Shown here: piece after piece, positions 45,626 through 57,303 of the stretch
Layout: every line of letters starts with the position of its first letter
Numbering within the stretch: the first letter of the stretch is position 1
Source: Mytilus edulis
Taxonomy: Eukaryota; Mollusca; Bivalvia; Mytilida; Mytilidae
Assembly (NCBI RefSeq): GCF_963676685.1
Contig: NC_092355.1
Span: 81,249,176-81,313,175 of the forward strand
Direction: 5' to 3'
DNA length: 64,000 bases
Position numbers and translations under genes: made by a program
Notes under the pieces: generated by a model
What the model saw: the letters and a program-made list of their open reading frames with translations, nothing else
The model's database searches: none
Told to the model about the DNA's origin: nothing

Positions 45626-46179
45626 TTTAAATTCTCCCTCGCCCTGCTCGTCCGAATTTAAAGCATTTAATTTCTAATTCAATAGGCTATAAACAAGACA
45701 AACACAGATATAGGATTAGTTGCTCGCAGTAACATCTTATTTTCTCTTGCGATACAATATTTTATTTTACTGAATTGTACATATTTCTTCAATCGAAACA
45801 TTATATAAACACATGACATATAACATTGTTCCTCTTTCGCATCGTTTCTTTTCCCCCGGCTAATGCCTCCAACGCCTGTACGTACAATAAACATAGCAGC
45901 AACTGCACATATACCTATGTGACCAACTTCAATCCGACGTAACTGCGAGCACCTTCGATACTAATACATTTAAATCCCAAAGTTTATATAGTACCTTTAA
46001 ACCCCACCCATAAAAACCGCCAAAACTTTCCTCGTGCCTCCTGCACCTAACATCAAACTTATAAATAGTACATACTGTTACAAAACCAGTATCCGAACTA
46101 GTTATACTAGTTCCCATCTGTAAATATTAACTACAAATAGCAAACGGGAAAAACCCTATTTCAAACGAAATAAAATACA
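45626..46179. mobile_element. Inserted element 1 (554 bp), Helentron-like, internally deleted
   Basis: Left end 111 bp (45626-45736), a private 90-bp middle, and right end 353 bp (45827-46179). Both ends match those of element 2. The left tip TTTAAATTC pairs with GAATTTAAA 19 bases on, a terminal hairpin; the right end carries a TATTTC-AAAC-GAAATA hairpin 8 bases before its end. There are no terminal inverted repeats and no coding capacity. It sits in the H1 unit at CAT^TTTACCG without needing a target duplication, and is joined directly to element 2. Confidence 0.8.
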
Positions 46180-46599
46180 TTTAAATTCTCCCTCGCCCTG
46201 CTCGTCCGAATTTAAAGCATTTAATTTCTAATTCAATAGGCTATAAACAAGACAAACACAGATATAGGATTAGTTGCTCGCAGTAACATCGAAACAAAGG
46301 AAATGAAACAGTTCAGAATAAGATGCTGATATAAAAAGTCTTTGAGATATTGCTAATTGAAGATAAATCTTCAACCACTAAACTGGACCAATATCAGTTT
46401 CAAGTCAATAATCGGAACGTCAAATACGACATATTGAACCGGAAGCTTCCGCAATAGATGGTTATACAGACAAATGTTTTGCAAATCTTGAATCGATGGA
46501 TAATTTCTCAAACTGTTTTCTTTGATTCTGTAAATAGAAGAACACAATCAAAACTTCATACATACATGTACTTGTATCTTAATCAGATAAACATTAAAC

Positions 46600-46885
46600 T
46601 CTATAGATATATACATATTTCCTATCTATATACATCAACTTCTAATCATAGTATGTGATTCTTTATGTTACACACTGCAACATAGCTCATGAAAGTCTAA
46701 ACATATATGCATCTCAGATCTACATACATCAACTTCTAATCACACTGTGATCCTTTATGTCACACTGCGCAACATAGCTCATGAAAATCTAAACATATAT
46801 GCATCTCAGATCTACATACATCAACTTCATATCACACTGTGTGATCCTATTGTTACATTCATAAAAATCTAAACATATATATATA
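46600..46885 (+). repeat. ~93-bp tandem repeat inside inserted element 2
   Basis: Three copies anchored by TACATCAACTTC at 46631, 46725 and 46817, each followed by AGCTCATGAAA-TCTAAACAT or a shortened form. A short AT microsatellite ends the block near 46890. Confidence 0.85.
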
Positions 46886-47415
46886 TATATATATCTATTA
46901 TATCAACAACAACAAAAAACAAAGTCTACAGCTATGTCTGAAGCTCTGACTTTGTACAAGGTTTCTTATTATCTTTGTTACATTTTTATTATCGATTTTA
47001 AATTAAAAAGTTTTCCACTCAATATGTTATGTACTCATGTGTACGGACTGTAAAATATTACTGCTTACCGTTTTAAAATCTCTCCAAGTTGAACTCTTGG
47101 TACTGTCCGATTTATCTCACATAAAAACGGGCTACTTTTTATACCTACACCTGCATATTTGTGGCATCCGGGAAATAATTAGCACATACATAAGGTCTCC
47201 AATATAGTACTAAAACTCTGATCGTTTTATAGTAAATGCGACCTGCTGATAAAATAAAATCAAAATTGTGGTATTTAATGAAAAAACATATAAAATTGAT
47301 GATTATTACAATCTCATCTTCAAATCAATTGTATACATATATTTAATTATGTACAAAAGTTAATGCCTTCATATTTAATCTTTTGTTTTCTGTATATTAA
47401 TTTAACTATACAACA

Positions 47416-47657
47416 TCCCATGGTGCATTGTGCAACCAATCACATCGCTCCCAGCGACAACATTCCATGGTGCACTACACTGTGCAACCAATCACGTCGC
47501 AACATTCCATGGTGCACTACACTGTGCAACCAATCACATCGCTCCCAGCGACAACATTCCATGGTGCACTACACTGTGCAACCAATCACATCGCTCCCAG
47601 CGACAATATTCCATGGTGCACTACACTGTGCAACCAATCACATCGCTCCCAGCGATC
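47416..47657 (+). repeat. 52-bp minisatellite, first block
   Basis: Five units (one shortened) of CCATGGTGCACTACACTGTG + CAACCAATCACATCGCTCCC + AGCGACAACATT. Each full unit carries TCGCT-CCC-AGCGA, a 5-bp hairpin, and a CCAAT motif. The overlapping frames open on the plus strand are repeat translation. Confidence 0.92.
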
Positions 47658-48075
47658 TAATAAAATAAATTTCATACATACCATTTCAAACTCATCTGTA
47701 ACTCGTATCACTCTTCGTGACAAAATCATCTCACTGCGAGAAGATTTAAACATATGTTGTTTCCATGTCTCAAATCTAGTACAAGTCTTACAAATTCTTT
47801 ACCTGAACTTTGTACTGAAACAGTAATCAGATTTTATACAAAAGGTGGACACTGTAATATTTAGTGAGCATTTCATCTATCAACTTTTAAATAAAAGTTG
47901 CATGCTTAAAAGCTGATTTGTTTTTCATATTAATGAACTCAACATGGTTCACATGATGATTATTACAAGTCTCATCTTAAAATCAATTGTATACATATAT
48001 TTAATAATGTACAAAAAGTTAATGCCTTCATATTTAATCTTTTGTTTTCTGTATATTAATTAAACTATACAACAT

Positions 48076-48274
48076 CCCATGGTGCATTGTACAACCAATC
48101 ACATCGCTCCCAGCGACAACATTCCATGGTGCACTACACTGTGCAACCAATCACATCGCTCCCAGCGACAACATTCCATGGTGCACTACACTGTGCAACC
48201 AATCACATCGCTCCCAGCGACAATATTCCATGGTGCACTACACTGTGCAACCAATCACATCGCTCCCAGCGATC
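48076..48274 (+). repeat. 52-bp minisatellite, second block
   Basis: Four units of the same 52-bp repeat, lacking the shortened unit found in the first block. Confidence 0.92.
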
Positions 48275-49119
48275 TAATAAAATAAATTTCATACATACCA
48301 TTTCAAACTCATCTGTAACTCGTATCACTCTCCGTGACAAAATCATCTCACTGCGAGAAGATTTAAACATATGTTGTTTCCATGTCTCAAATCTAGTACA
48401 AGTCTTACAAATTCTTTACCTGAACTTTGTACTGAAACAGTAATCAGATTTATACAAAAGGTGGACACTGCAATATTTAGTGAGCATTTCATCTATCAAC
48501 TTTTAAATAAAAGTTGCATGCTTAAAAGCTGATTTGTTTTTCATATTAATGAACTCAACATGGTTCACATGGTTCAGTATTGAATGGAAATATATAACCA
48601 AATTCTATAGTATTTTAAAATAAAATCATAAACCTGTAAAACGGTTTTTTAAAAAACAAGAACACAAATATATTGATTTTCGCTTCTAACTTAATAATTC
48701 GTTCCAGGCATGATTTCAGAATGTAAATAAAGTCAACATTATACTCAACTCCGTCATGTGAAAACATGTTCCTCTTTCGCATCGTTTCTTTTCCCCCGGC
48801 TAATGCCTCCAACGCCTGTACGTACAATAAACATAGCAGCAACTGCACATATACCTATGTGACCAACTTCAATCCGACGTAACTGCGAGCACCTTCGATA
48901 CTAATACATTTAAATCCCAAAGTTTATATAGTACCTTTAAACCCCACCCATAAAAACCGCCAAAACTTTCCTCGTGCCTCCTGCACCTAACATCAAACTT
49001 ATAAATAGTACATACTGTTACAAAACCAGTATCCGAACTAGTTATACTAGTTCCCATCTGTAAATATTAACTACAAATAGCAAACGGGAAAAACCCTATT
49101 TCAAACGAAATAAAATACA

Positions 49120-49282
49120 TTTACCGAGATCGCGTAATGGATTTTACAAGTTATTTTTAAGGGTGTCTTCGTCGAGGTCCGCGTTCGTCTGTTATAAATA
49201 AACGAGGCCTGGAATGGCGTTATTTTCAAATCGTTATTCGTAGTATAAACTTCGTAAAGGATAATATTTTGAATCATTCAAA
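49120..49282 (+). promoter_or_regulatory. Truncated upstream region of H1 copy 7
   Basis: Only about 163 bp of native sequence remain before the ATG: the H4-box-like GGTCCGCG (49176-49183), TATAAATA (49193-49200) and the cap-like TATTCG are kept, while everything farther upstream, including AAGCACATAATC (now near 45612), is displaced 3.5 kb by the inserted elements. Confidence 0.8.
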
Positions 49283-49858
49283 ATGGCAGACGCAACAGCA
49301 GCACCAGCAGTAGCACCAGCTAAATCACCAAAGAAAAAGGCAGCAGCCAAGCCAAAGAAGCCTTCCGCACATCCTAAATACAGCGAGATGATTGGAAAAG
49401 CCATCGCCGCTTTGAAAGAACGTGGAGGTTCTTCAAGGCAAGCAATTCTGAAGTACATCATGGCCAACTTCAACGTCGGAAAAGATGCCAAGTCAGTAAA
49501 TGCTCATTTAAAACTTGCACTCAGAGCCGGAGTTAAGAACAACAGTTTGAAGCAGTCCAAGGGAACTGGAGCATCCGGATCTTTCAGAATTGGAGAGGCT
49601 AAAGTAGTTAAAAAGAAGCCAGCAAAGGCAAAGAAAGCAGCCAAACCTAAGGCCGCCAAGCCGAAGAAGGCAAAGAGCACACCCAAGAAGAAGAAGCCAG
49701 CAGCAAAGAAACCAGCTGGAGAAAAAAAGGCTGCCAAACCAAAGGCAAAAAAACCAGCAGCAAAGAAAGCAGCCAAGCCAAAGAAGCCAGCAGCCAAGTC
49801 ACCAGCAAAAAAGAAGGCAGCCAAACCAAAAGCCAAGAAGACACCAAAGAAGAAGTAA
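49283..49858 (+). CDS. H1: Histone H1, copy 7 (downstream of the insertion)
   Basis: Intact 191-codon H1, identical to the other intact copies despite the 3.5-kb insertion ending 164 bp before its start codon. The core promoter survives, so basal transcription is plausible; any element farther upstream than about 163 bp is separated from it. Identity of the coding sequence shows the insertion is young relative to array homogenisation, or that conversion still reaches this gene. Confidence 0.98.
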   Translation: MADATAAPAVAPAKSPKKKAAAKPKKPSAHPKYSEMIGKAIAALKERGGSSRQAILKYIMANFNVGKDAKSVNAHLKLALRAGVKNNSLKQSKGTGASGSFRIGEAKVVKKKPAKAKKAAKPKAAKPKKAKSTPKKKKPAAKKPAGEKKAAKPKAKKPAAKKAAKPKKPAAKSPAKKKAAKPKAKKTPKKK

Positions 49859-49901
49859 ACTGTTCCAGACTTCAGTCTGCAGAGGCTATTCAGCCACCAA
49901 A

Positions 49902-49917
49902 AGCCCTTTTAAGGGCT
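49902..49917 (+). terminator. Histone mRNA 3' stem-loop, copy 7
   Basis: Same stem-loop and downstream element. Confidence 0.92.
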
Positions 49918-52885
49918 ACCCAATTTATTCAAAAAGAATCTACAATTGTTGTACATTAGTTATCAAACTAAATCTAGCTGAGCCCTACCCTTTTCTTTAC
50001 TTTTCTCTGAACTTTGCACTGGTCTCTGAAATATTTTTTGGGGTCACATTATTTCCATTGTTTGTTTTATTTCACTCCTTATGACTATACTATTTCTAAC
50101 ACCTAAGTATGCAGCTGGGTTTTTTTTTTTTTTTTGATATATTTTGTGTAGTTAGGCACCATTAAAGTTATATCAGTGTATTTTCACGCACTTATTTGAA
50201 CTGAATATAACTTTTTCTATTCAGTTTTCGTTAGAGTGACAATCTACGAAAATAGGAAGTCATGCTAGGGTTTTATTGTGCTCTTTTTTTTAGGGGGAAG
50301 GGGGTCAAAATCACACAGCTAACCTTCAACCGAAAAATCATTTTTGTCATTATGTGAGTTTTTCCATTTCTCTCTTCTTCTTCGTATTCAACTTGACTGA
50401 CATTTTTTGTTGGACTTTTTCTACACGTAAGCAAAGTCAAAGGTTGGCTCTCTATTTCATATCAACTAGTCAATGGGGAGGTAACTCTAAAATTAAACTC
50501 AGTACTTTTTTTCAGAACTATATAAATAAACTGTTAAAATGTACATAATACAAAAGATGTATAACGTATCGTAAAAATCAGATTAGTAGCAAATGAATGC
50601 AGTGACGTTTGTCTGTTATTTATTTATTTTTTTATTTATTACTTGTCAAAATTACTACAATAATATTGTGTATTAAAAGTTAAAAGGAAACTCTAAAGTA
50701 TGGAGGTTTTTGTTCAACCTTTAACAGTTCTGCAATTATTTTGTCATTTTATTACCTGCGATTTATTATGCAAATTTCACTATTCTCTACCTTTCGAATT
50801 TCATCTTTGTTTTACTCGTGTATAAAATAAATGCACCTACTTGTTTCTATGTTTCTTTCAAATGGTTGTCCTGTGTTTTTTCTCTTCTTTTTTCTCTCTG
50901 TTATTTAGTGCGCGACGACTTGACTGTATCTTTGCTATGTCATTTTAATCTTTCCACAGCACGCGAGGTGAATAAACCCGAAACAATACAGTGACGTCAC
51001 ACGTGACTACTGTGATGAACAGAAACAAGGATGGATGGACGGACAGTGGTACAAAAAGTAAGAAAAAGTTATTTCTCTGATAAAAGGTATCGCGTGAATT
51101 GTAGGTTCACGGTATAGGTTTTTTCTCTCATTTTTGAAGATCATATATACAGTTGTCTATAATTGCTTACATCCACTTCCTTTGAACTATGGTGGATAGT
51201 TGTCTCATTGGCAATCATACCACATCTCCTTATTTTCATATTGAAATGACAGCAACTTAACGACACACACAAACATAGCCTGCTAGTATATACGTACATG
51301 GGAGACTGAAAAATTCTGTGCTTATTGGTAAATGATAAAAAAAAACATTAAAACTTTAAGGTATGCTATGACTAAGCTTTAAATATAAGGTAGATAGGGA
51401 GTAGGAAACACACATATTTTTTTTTTTTATTTGGCCTTAATGAAGAAGAAAAGCACACACACAATATATTAGAACTTGTACTAACATCCATTAAACGCTA
51501 TGCTAATATATGTCTTTAAAAGAGAACCATTATTTTATTTTAATTTATTTTTTCTTCGTTTCAATCTTGGTTTTTGATTCTTTTTACATTAAATCTGTTT
51601 TTACTGTTGCAATAGTTTACAAATATTTTTAGTCCAAATACAATTCATTGATAATATATCCCCCCTTTTTTGTCCGGATTTTTTTTTTTTTTTTTTTTTT
51701 GAAAAAGGGGGGGGGGGCTGGAGGTTTAGTTAAATGCAGTGGAAAAATGTTTTGCCCAAAGTCCAATGGTTCACACTGATGTGTTTTTGTCCTTCTGTCT
51801 CTTTTTAATCGTCCGTGTCACGGGATGCTGCTTCACCCTTTACCGGTTCTGGTTTCACTTGCATAGCTTATATAGGTATAATGCATATGTATAGCCAGAG
51901 TCTTCACTGTGACACACATTCCCCTTTTTGAGGGGAAATAAATAACTTTTGTAATTGTCAATTAAGATACAAATGATATGTACCACTGTCGAATTATAAA
52001 ACTACAAAAATCTTCGTGTTTTGTTTTTGTTTTGTTGATTTTTTTTGTTTGTATCGAAACTTTCAGGCGGCCAGGCCACTTTGAGCTCAGATCATCGGTT
52101 ATTGATAATAAAATTAATGAAATATATTTTGTTGAAAAATATGGTATATTCGATAAGACATATTCGAGTTTTTGACTTGAAAGTGCGCAAATTGTACATG
52201 CAAATGGAAATAAAAGCGAAGACGCATCATACAGAACAGTTGTTCAGTGCCTCAGATCCACTGAAAACAAAGTCGCTCTCTGAAAAGTTCCCAACGCTAG
52301 ATTAAATAAAAAGATGTTTCAAATTCGTATTCTAGATATTGGGTTTGTTCATTCGACTCTTGAATGTTTGCGAAATTTCGCTCGGGTTGAATAAAAATGT
52401 TATTTGAAGTTTTAGTAAAAATCTGCAATTAAACAATGGCGCGTGAACTTTTTGTGTGTTTCCCTCTAGCTGGAAACAAACTTATTACGAGGAGGAACAT
52501 GCTTCCAGTGAATAAAAACGGAAAGAAACCTAAAGAGAAATGATTTTTCTTCCTCTGTACAATTTTACGACGATAGAATATTTGTGTAATGAGAAAAACT
52601 CGTAAATTTTCTGTCAACATACCTGCGAAGACAATTCAGTCGGTTCTACTTTAACTATTAATATCTTTTTACTGTGTACATCGAAAAATACACAGTTTAT
52701 CTAACATGCAAGATTAATGACTGTTGAGCAATTTGGTATGCTATATGTGAATGTTTTTGATAGAATTATACTATAAATTATCATAAAAGTCTTCGAAGAA
52801 GCACATAATCATTTTACCGAGATCGCGTAATGGATTTTACAAGTTATTTTTAAGGGTGTCTTCGTCGAGGTCCGCGTTCGTCTGT

Positions 52886-52893
52886 TATAAATA
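52886..52893 (+). promoter_or_regulatory. TATA box, H1 copy 8
   Basis: TATAAATA 90 bp before the original ATG; GGTCCGCG at 52869-52876. Confidence 0.75.
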
Positions 52894-52975
52894 AACGAGG
52901 CCTGGAATGGCGTTATTTTCAAATCGTTATTCGTAGTATAAACTTCGTAAAGGATAATATTTTGAATCATTCAAA

Positions 52976-53549
52976 ATGGCAGACGCAACAGCAGCACCAG
53001 CAGTAGCACCAGCTAAATCACCAAGAAAAAGGCAGCAGCCAAGCCAAAGAAGCCTTCCGCACATCCTAAATACAGCGAGATGATTGGAAAAGCCATCGCC
53101 GCTTTGAAAGAACGTGGAGGTTCTTCAAGGCAAGCAATTCTGAAGTACATCATGGCCAACTTCAACGTCGGAAAAGATGCCAAGTCAGTAAATGCTCATT
53201 TAAAACTTGCACTCAGAGCCGGAGTTAAGAACAACAGTTTGAAGCAGTCCAAGGGAACTGGAGCATCCGGATCTTTCAGAATTGGAGAGGCTAAAGTAGT
53301 TAAAAAGAAGCCAGCAAAGGCAAAGAAAGCAGCCAAACCTAAGGCCGCCAGCCGAAGAAGGCAAAGAGCACACCCAAGAAGAAGAAGCCAGCAGCAAAGA
53401 AACCAGCTGGAGAAAAAAAGGCTGCCAAACCAAAGGCAAAAAAACCAGCAGCAAAGAAAGCAGCCAAGCCAAAGAAGCCAGCAGCCAAGTCACCAGCAAA
53501 AAAGAAGGCAGCCAAACCAAAAGCCAAGAAGACACCAAAGAAGAAGTAA
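52976..53549 (+). pseudogene. H1: Histone H1, copy 8, two frameshifts
   Basis: Same gene, 574 bp instead of 576. One A is missing from the AAA after TCACC (about 53023, near codon 17), and one from GCCAAGCC (about 53350, near codon 126). The frame from ATG therefore shifts in the N-terminal tail; an internal Met at 53080 opens the globular domain but its frame runs off into a non-H1 tail after 53350. Promoter and 3' stem-loop are intact. Both lesions are single-base losses beside short A runs, in a 6-kb stretch unusually rich in such changes next to an assembly gap, so sequencing error is as likely as a true pseudogene. Confidence 0.75.
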
Positions 53550-53592
53550 ACTGTTCCAGACTTCAGTCTGCAGAGGCTATTCAGCCACCAAA

Positions 53593-53608
53593 AGCCCTTT
53601 TAAGGGCT
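53593..53608 (+). terminator. Histone mRNA 3' stem-loop, copy 8
   Basis: Unchanged stem-loop after the disrupted gene. Confidence 0.88.
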
Positions 53609-56578
53609 ACCCAATTTATTCAAAAAGAATCTACAATTGTTGTACATTAGTTATCAAACTAAATCTAGCTGAGCCCTACCCTTTTCTTTACTTTTCTCTG
53701 AACTTTGCACTGGTCTCTGAAATATTTTTTGGGGTCACATTATTTCCATTGTTTGTTTTATTTCACTCCTTATGACTATACTATTTCTAACACCTAAGTA
53801 TGCAGCTGGGTTTTTTTTTTTTTTTTGATATATTTTGTGTAGTTAGGCACCATTAAAGTTATATCAGTGTATTTTCACGCACTTATTTGAACTGAATATA
53901 ACTTTTTCTATTCAGTTTTCGTTAGAGTGACAATCTACGAAAATAGGAAGTCATGCTAGGGTTTTATTGTGCTCTTTTTTTTAGGGGGAAGGGGGGTCAA
54001 AATCACACAGCTAACCTTCAACCGAAAAATCATTTTTGTCATTATGTGAGTTTTTCCATTTCTCTCTTCTTCTTCGTATTCAACTTGACTGACATTTTTT
54101 GTTGGACTTTTTCTACACGTAAGCAAAGTCAAAGGTTGGCTCTCTATTTCATATCAACTAGTCAATGGGGAGGTAACTCTAAAATTAAACTCAGTACTTT
54201 TTTTCAGAACTATATAAATAAACTGTTAAAATGTACATAATACAAAAGATGTATAACGTATCGTAAAAATCAGATTAGTAGCAAATGAATGCAGTGACGT
54301 TTGTCTGTTATTTATTTATTTTTTTATTTATTACTTGTCAAAATTACTACAATAATATTGTGTATTAAAAGTTAAAAGGAAACTCTAAAGTATGGAGGTT
54401 TTTGTTCAACCTTTAACAGTTCTGCAATTATTTTGTCATTTTATTACCTGCGATTTATTATGCAAATTTCACTATTCTCTACCTTTCGAATTTCATCTTT
54501 GTTTTACTCGTGTATAAAATAAATGCACCTACTTGTTTCTATGTTTCTTTCAAATGGTTGTCCTGTGTTTTTTCTCTTCTTTTTTCTCTCTGTTATTTAG
54601 TGCGCGACGACTTGACTGTATCTTTGCTATGTCATTTTAATCTTTCCACAGCACGCGAGGTGAATAAACCCGAAACAATACAGTGACGTCACACGTGACT
54701 ACTGTGATGAACAGAAACAAGGATGGATGGACGGACAGTGGTACAAAAAGTAAGAAAAAGTTATTTCTCTGATAAAAGGTATCGCGTGAATTGTAGGTTC
54801 ACGGTATAGGTTTTTTCTCTCATTTTTGAAGATCATATATACAGTTGTCTATAATTGCTTACATCCACTTCCTTTGAACTATGGTGGATAGTTGTCTCAT
54901 TGGCAATCATACCACATCTCCTTATTTTCATATTGAAATGACAGCAACTTAACGACACACACAAACATAGCCTGCTAGTATATACGTACATGGGAGACTG
55001 AAAAATTCTGTGCTTATTGGTAAATGATAAAAAAAAACATTAAAACTTTAAGGTATGCTATGACTAAGCTTTAAATATAAGGTAGATAGGGAGTAGGAAA
55101 CACACATATTTTTTTTTTTTATTTGGCCTTAATGAAGAAGAAAAGCACACACACAATATATTAGAACTTGTACTAACATCCATTAAACGCTATGCTAATA
55201 TATGTCTTTAAAAGAGAACCATTATTTTATTTTAATTTATTTTTTCTTCGTTTCAATCTTGGTTTTTGATTCTTTTTACATTAAATCTGTTTTTACTGTT
55301 GCAATAGTTTACAAATATTTTTAGTCCAAATACAATTCATTGATAATATATCCCCCCTTTTTTGTCCGGATTTTTTTTTTTTTTTTTTTTTTGAAAAAGG
55401 GGGGGGGGGCTGGAGGTTTAGTTAAATGCAGTGGAAAAATGTTTTGCCCAAAGTCCAATGGTTCACACTGATGTGTTTTTGTCCTTCTGTCTCTTTTTAA
55501 TCGTCCGTGTCACGGGATGCTGCTTCACCTTTACCGGTTCTGGTTTCACTTGCATAGCTTATATAGGTATAATGCATATGTATAGCCAGAGTCTTCACTG
55601 TGACACACATTCCCCTTTTTGAGGGGAAATAAATAACTTTTGTAATTGTCAATTAAGATACAAATGATATGTACCACTGTCGAATTATAAAACTACAAAA
55701 ATCTTCGTGTTTTGTTTTTGTTTTGTTGATTTTTTTTTGTTTGTATCGAAACTTTCAGGCGGCCAGGCCACTTTGAGCTCAGATCATCGGTTATTGATAA
55801 TAAAATTAATGAAATATATTTTGTTGAAAAATATGGTATATTCGATAAGACATATTCGAGTTTTTGACTTGAAAGTGCGCAAATTGTACATGCAAATGGA
55901 AATAAAAGCGAAGACGCATCATACAGAACAGTTGTTCAGTGCCTCAGATCCACTGAAAACAAAGTCGCTCTCTGAAAAGTTCCCAACGCTAGATTAAATA
56001 AAAAGATGTTTCAAATTCGTATTCTAGATATTGGGTTTGTTCATTCGACTCTTGAATGTTTGCGAAATTTCGCTCGGGTTGAATAAAAATGTTATTTGAA
56101 GTTTTAGTAAAAAATCTGCAATTAAACAATGGCGCGTGAACTTTTTGTGTGTTTCCCTCTAGCTGGAAACAAACTTATTACGAGGAGGAACATGCTTCCA
56201 GTGAATAAAAACGGAAAGAAACCTAAAGAGAAATGATTTTTCTTCCTCTGTACAATTTTACGACGATAGAATATTTGTGTAATGAGAAAAACTCGTAAAT
56301 TTTCTGTCAACATACCTGCGAAGACAATTCAGTCGGTTCTACTTTAACTATTAATATCTTTTTACTGTGTACATCGAAAAATACACAGTTTATCTAACAT
56401 GCAAGATTAATGACTGTTGAGCAATTTGGTATGCTATATGTGAATGTTTTTGATAGAATTATACTATAAATTATCATAAAAGTCTTCGAAGAAGCACATA
56501 ATCATTTTACCGAGATCGCGTAATGGATTTTACAAGTTATTTTTAAGGGTGTCTTCGTCGAGGTCCGCGTTCGTCTGT

Positions 56579-56586
56579 TATAAATA
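56579..56586 (+). promoter_or_regulatory. TATA box, H1 copy 9
   Basis: TATAAATA 90 bp before the ATG; GGTCCGCG at 56562-56569. Confidence 0.75.
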
Positions 56587-56668
56587 AACGAGGCCTGGAA
56601 TGGCGTTATTTTCAAATCGTTATTCGTAGTATAAACTTCGTAAAGGATAATATTTTGAATCATTCAAA

Positions 56669-57244
56669 ATGGCAGACGCAACAGCAGCACCAGCAGTAGC
56701 ACCAGCTAAATCACCAAAGAAAAAGGCAGCAGCCAAGCCAAAGAAGCCTTCCGCACATCCTAAATACAGCGAGATGATTGGAAAAGCCATCGCCGCTTTG
56801 AAAGAACGTGGAGGTTCTTCAAGGCAAGCAATTCTGAAGTACATCATGGCCAACTTCAACGTCGGAAAAGATGCCAAGTCAGTAAATGCTCATTTAAAAC
56901 TTGCACTCAGAGCCGGAGTTAAGAACAACAGTTTGAAGCAGTCCAAGGGAACTGGAGCATCCGGATCTTTCAGAATTGGAGAGGCTAAAGTAGTTTAAAA
57001 GAAGCCAGCAAAGGCAAAGAAAGCAGCCAAACCTAAGGCCGCCAAGCCGAAGAAGGCAAAGAGCACACCCAAGAAGAAGAAGCCAGCAGCAAAGAAACCA
57101 GCTGGAGAAAAAAAGGCTGCCAAACCAAAGGCAAAAAAACCAGCAGCAAAGAAAGCAGCCAAGCCAAAGAAGCCAGCAGCCAAGTCACCAGCAAAAAAGA
57201 AGGCAGCCAAACCAAAAGCCAAGAAGACACCAAAGAAGAAGTAA
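56669..57244 (+). pseudogene. H1: Histone H1, copy 9, premature stop at codon 110
   Basis: Full-length 576-bp H1 gene in which the Lys codon AAA at 56996-56998 reads TAA. The product would be 109 residues: the N-terminal tail and the whole globular domain, ending GEAKVV, without the basic C-terminal tail that H1 needs for chromatin compaction. The rest of the frame, promoter and stem-loop are unchanged. If real it would encode a tail-less, globular-domain linker protein; it is also the only substitution I noted among the units, in a region of probable assembly error. Confidence 0.75.
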
Positions 57245-57287
57245 ACTGTTCCAGACTTCAGTCTGCAGAGGCTATTCAGCCACCAAA

Positions 57288-57303
57288 AGCCCTTTTAAGG
57301 GCT
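57288..57303 (+). terminator. Histone mRNA 3' stem-loop, copy 9
   Basis: Unchanged stem-loop. Confidence 0.88.

Larger units (their letters stand above)
47298..48571 (+). repeat. Two ~640-bp direct repeats inside inserted element 2
   Basis: Copy 1 runs about 47298-47956 and copy 2 about 47957-48571. They share ATGATTATTACAA, TTAATGCCTTCATATTTAAT and AACTCAACATGGTTCACATG. They differ by a few point changes and by the number of minisatellite units, so they have begun to diverge, unlike the surrounding H1 units. Confidence 0.92.
46180..49119. mobile_element. Inserted element 2 (2,940 bp), same family, with internal tandem repeats
   Basis: The same 111-bp left end (46180-46290) and 353-bp right end (48767-49119) as element 1, around a different 2,476-bp body. 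The body holds a ~93-bp repeat (46600-46885), a ~640-bp tandem duplication (47298-48571) and 52-bp minisatellites inside each half. No helicase, transposase or integrase can be read; frames are short. The hairpin-bearing asymmetric ends, lack of a clear target duplication, insertion next to T-T and head-to-tail joining fit a non-autonomous Helentron (HINE-like) element. Alternatives are a TTTA-duplicating element or a pearl-type bivalve repeat. Confidence 0.7.

Noticed and set aside
47363-47826. Three overlapping His/Gln/Ser-rich ORFs
   Set aside because: Translation of the 52-bp minisatellite in three frames.
45626-49119. Insertion read as a DIRS/PAT-type element because B-body-A-B-A order looks like split direct repeats
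   Set aside because: No reverse transcriptase or tyrosine recombinase is present and the extra 90-bp middle does not fit; two joined related elements explain it more simply. A piggyBac TTAA target was also excluded because the empty site CATTTTACCG lacks TTAA.
53080-53775. 231-codon ORF with an H1 globular domain and an Arg/Gln-rich tail, as a novel linker protein
   Set aside because: It results from two single-base deletions relative to eight intact copies; the tail is H1 codons read in another frame, then 3' spacer.
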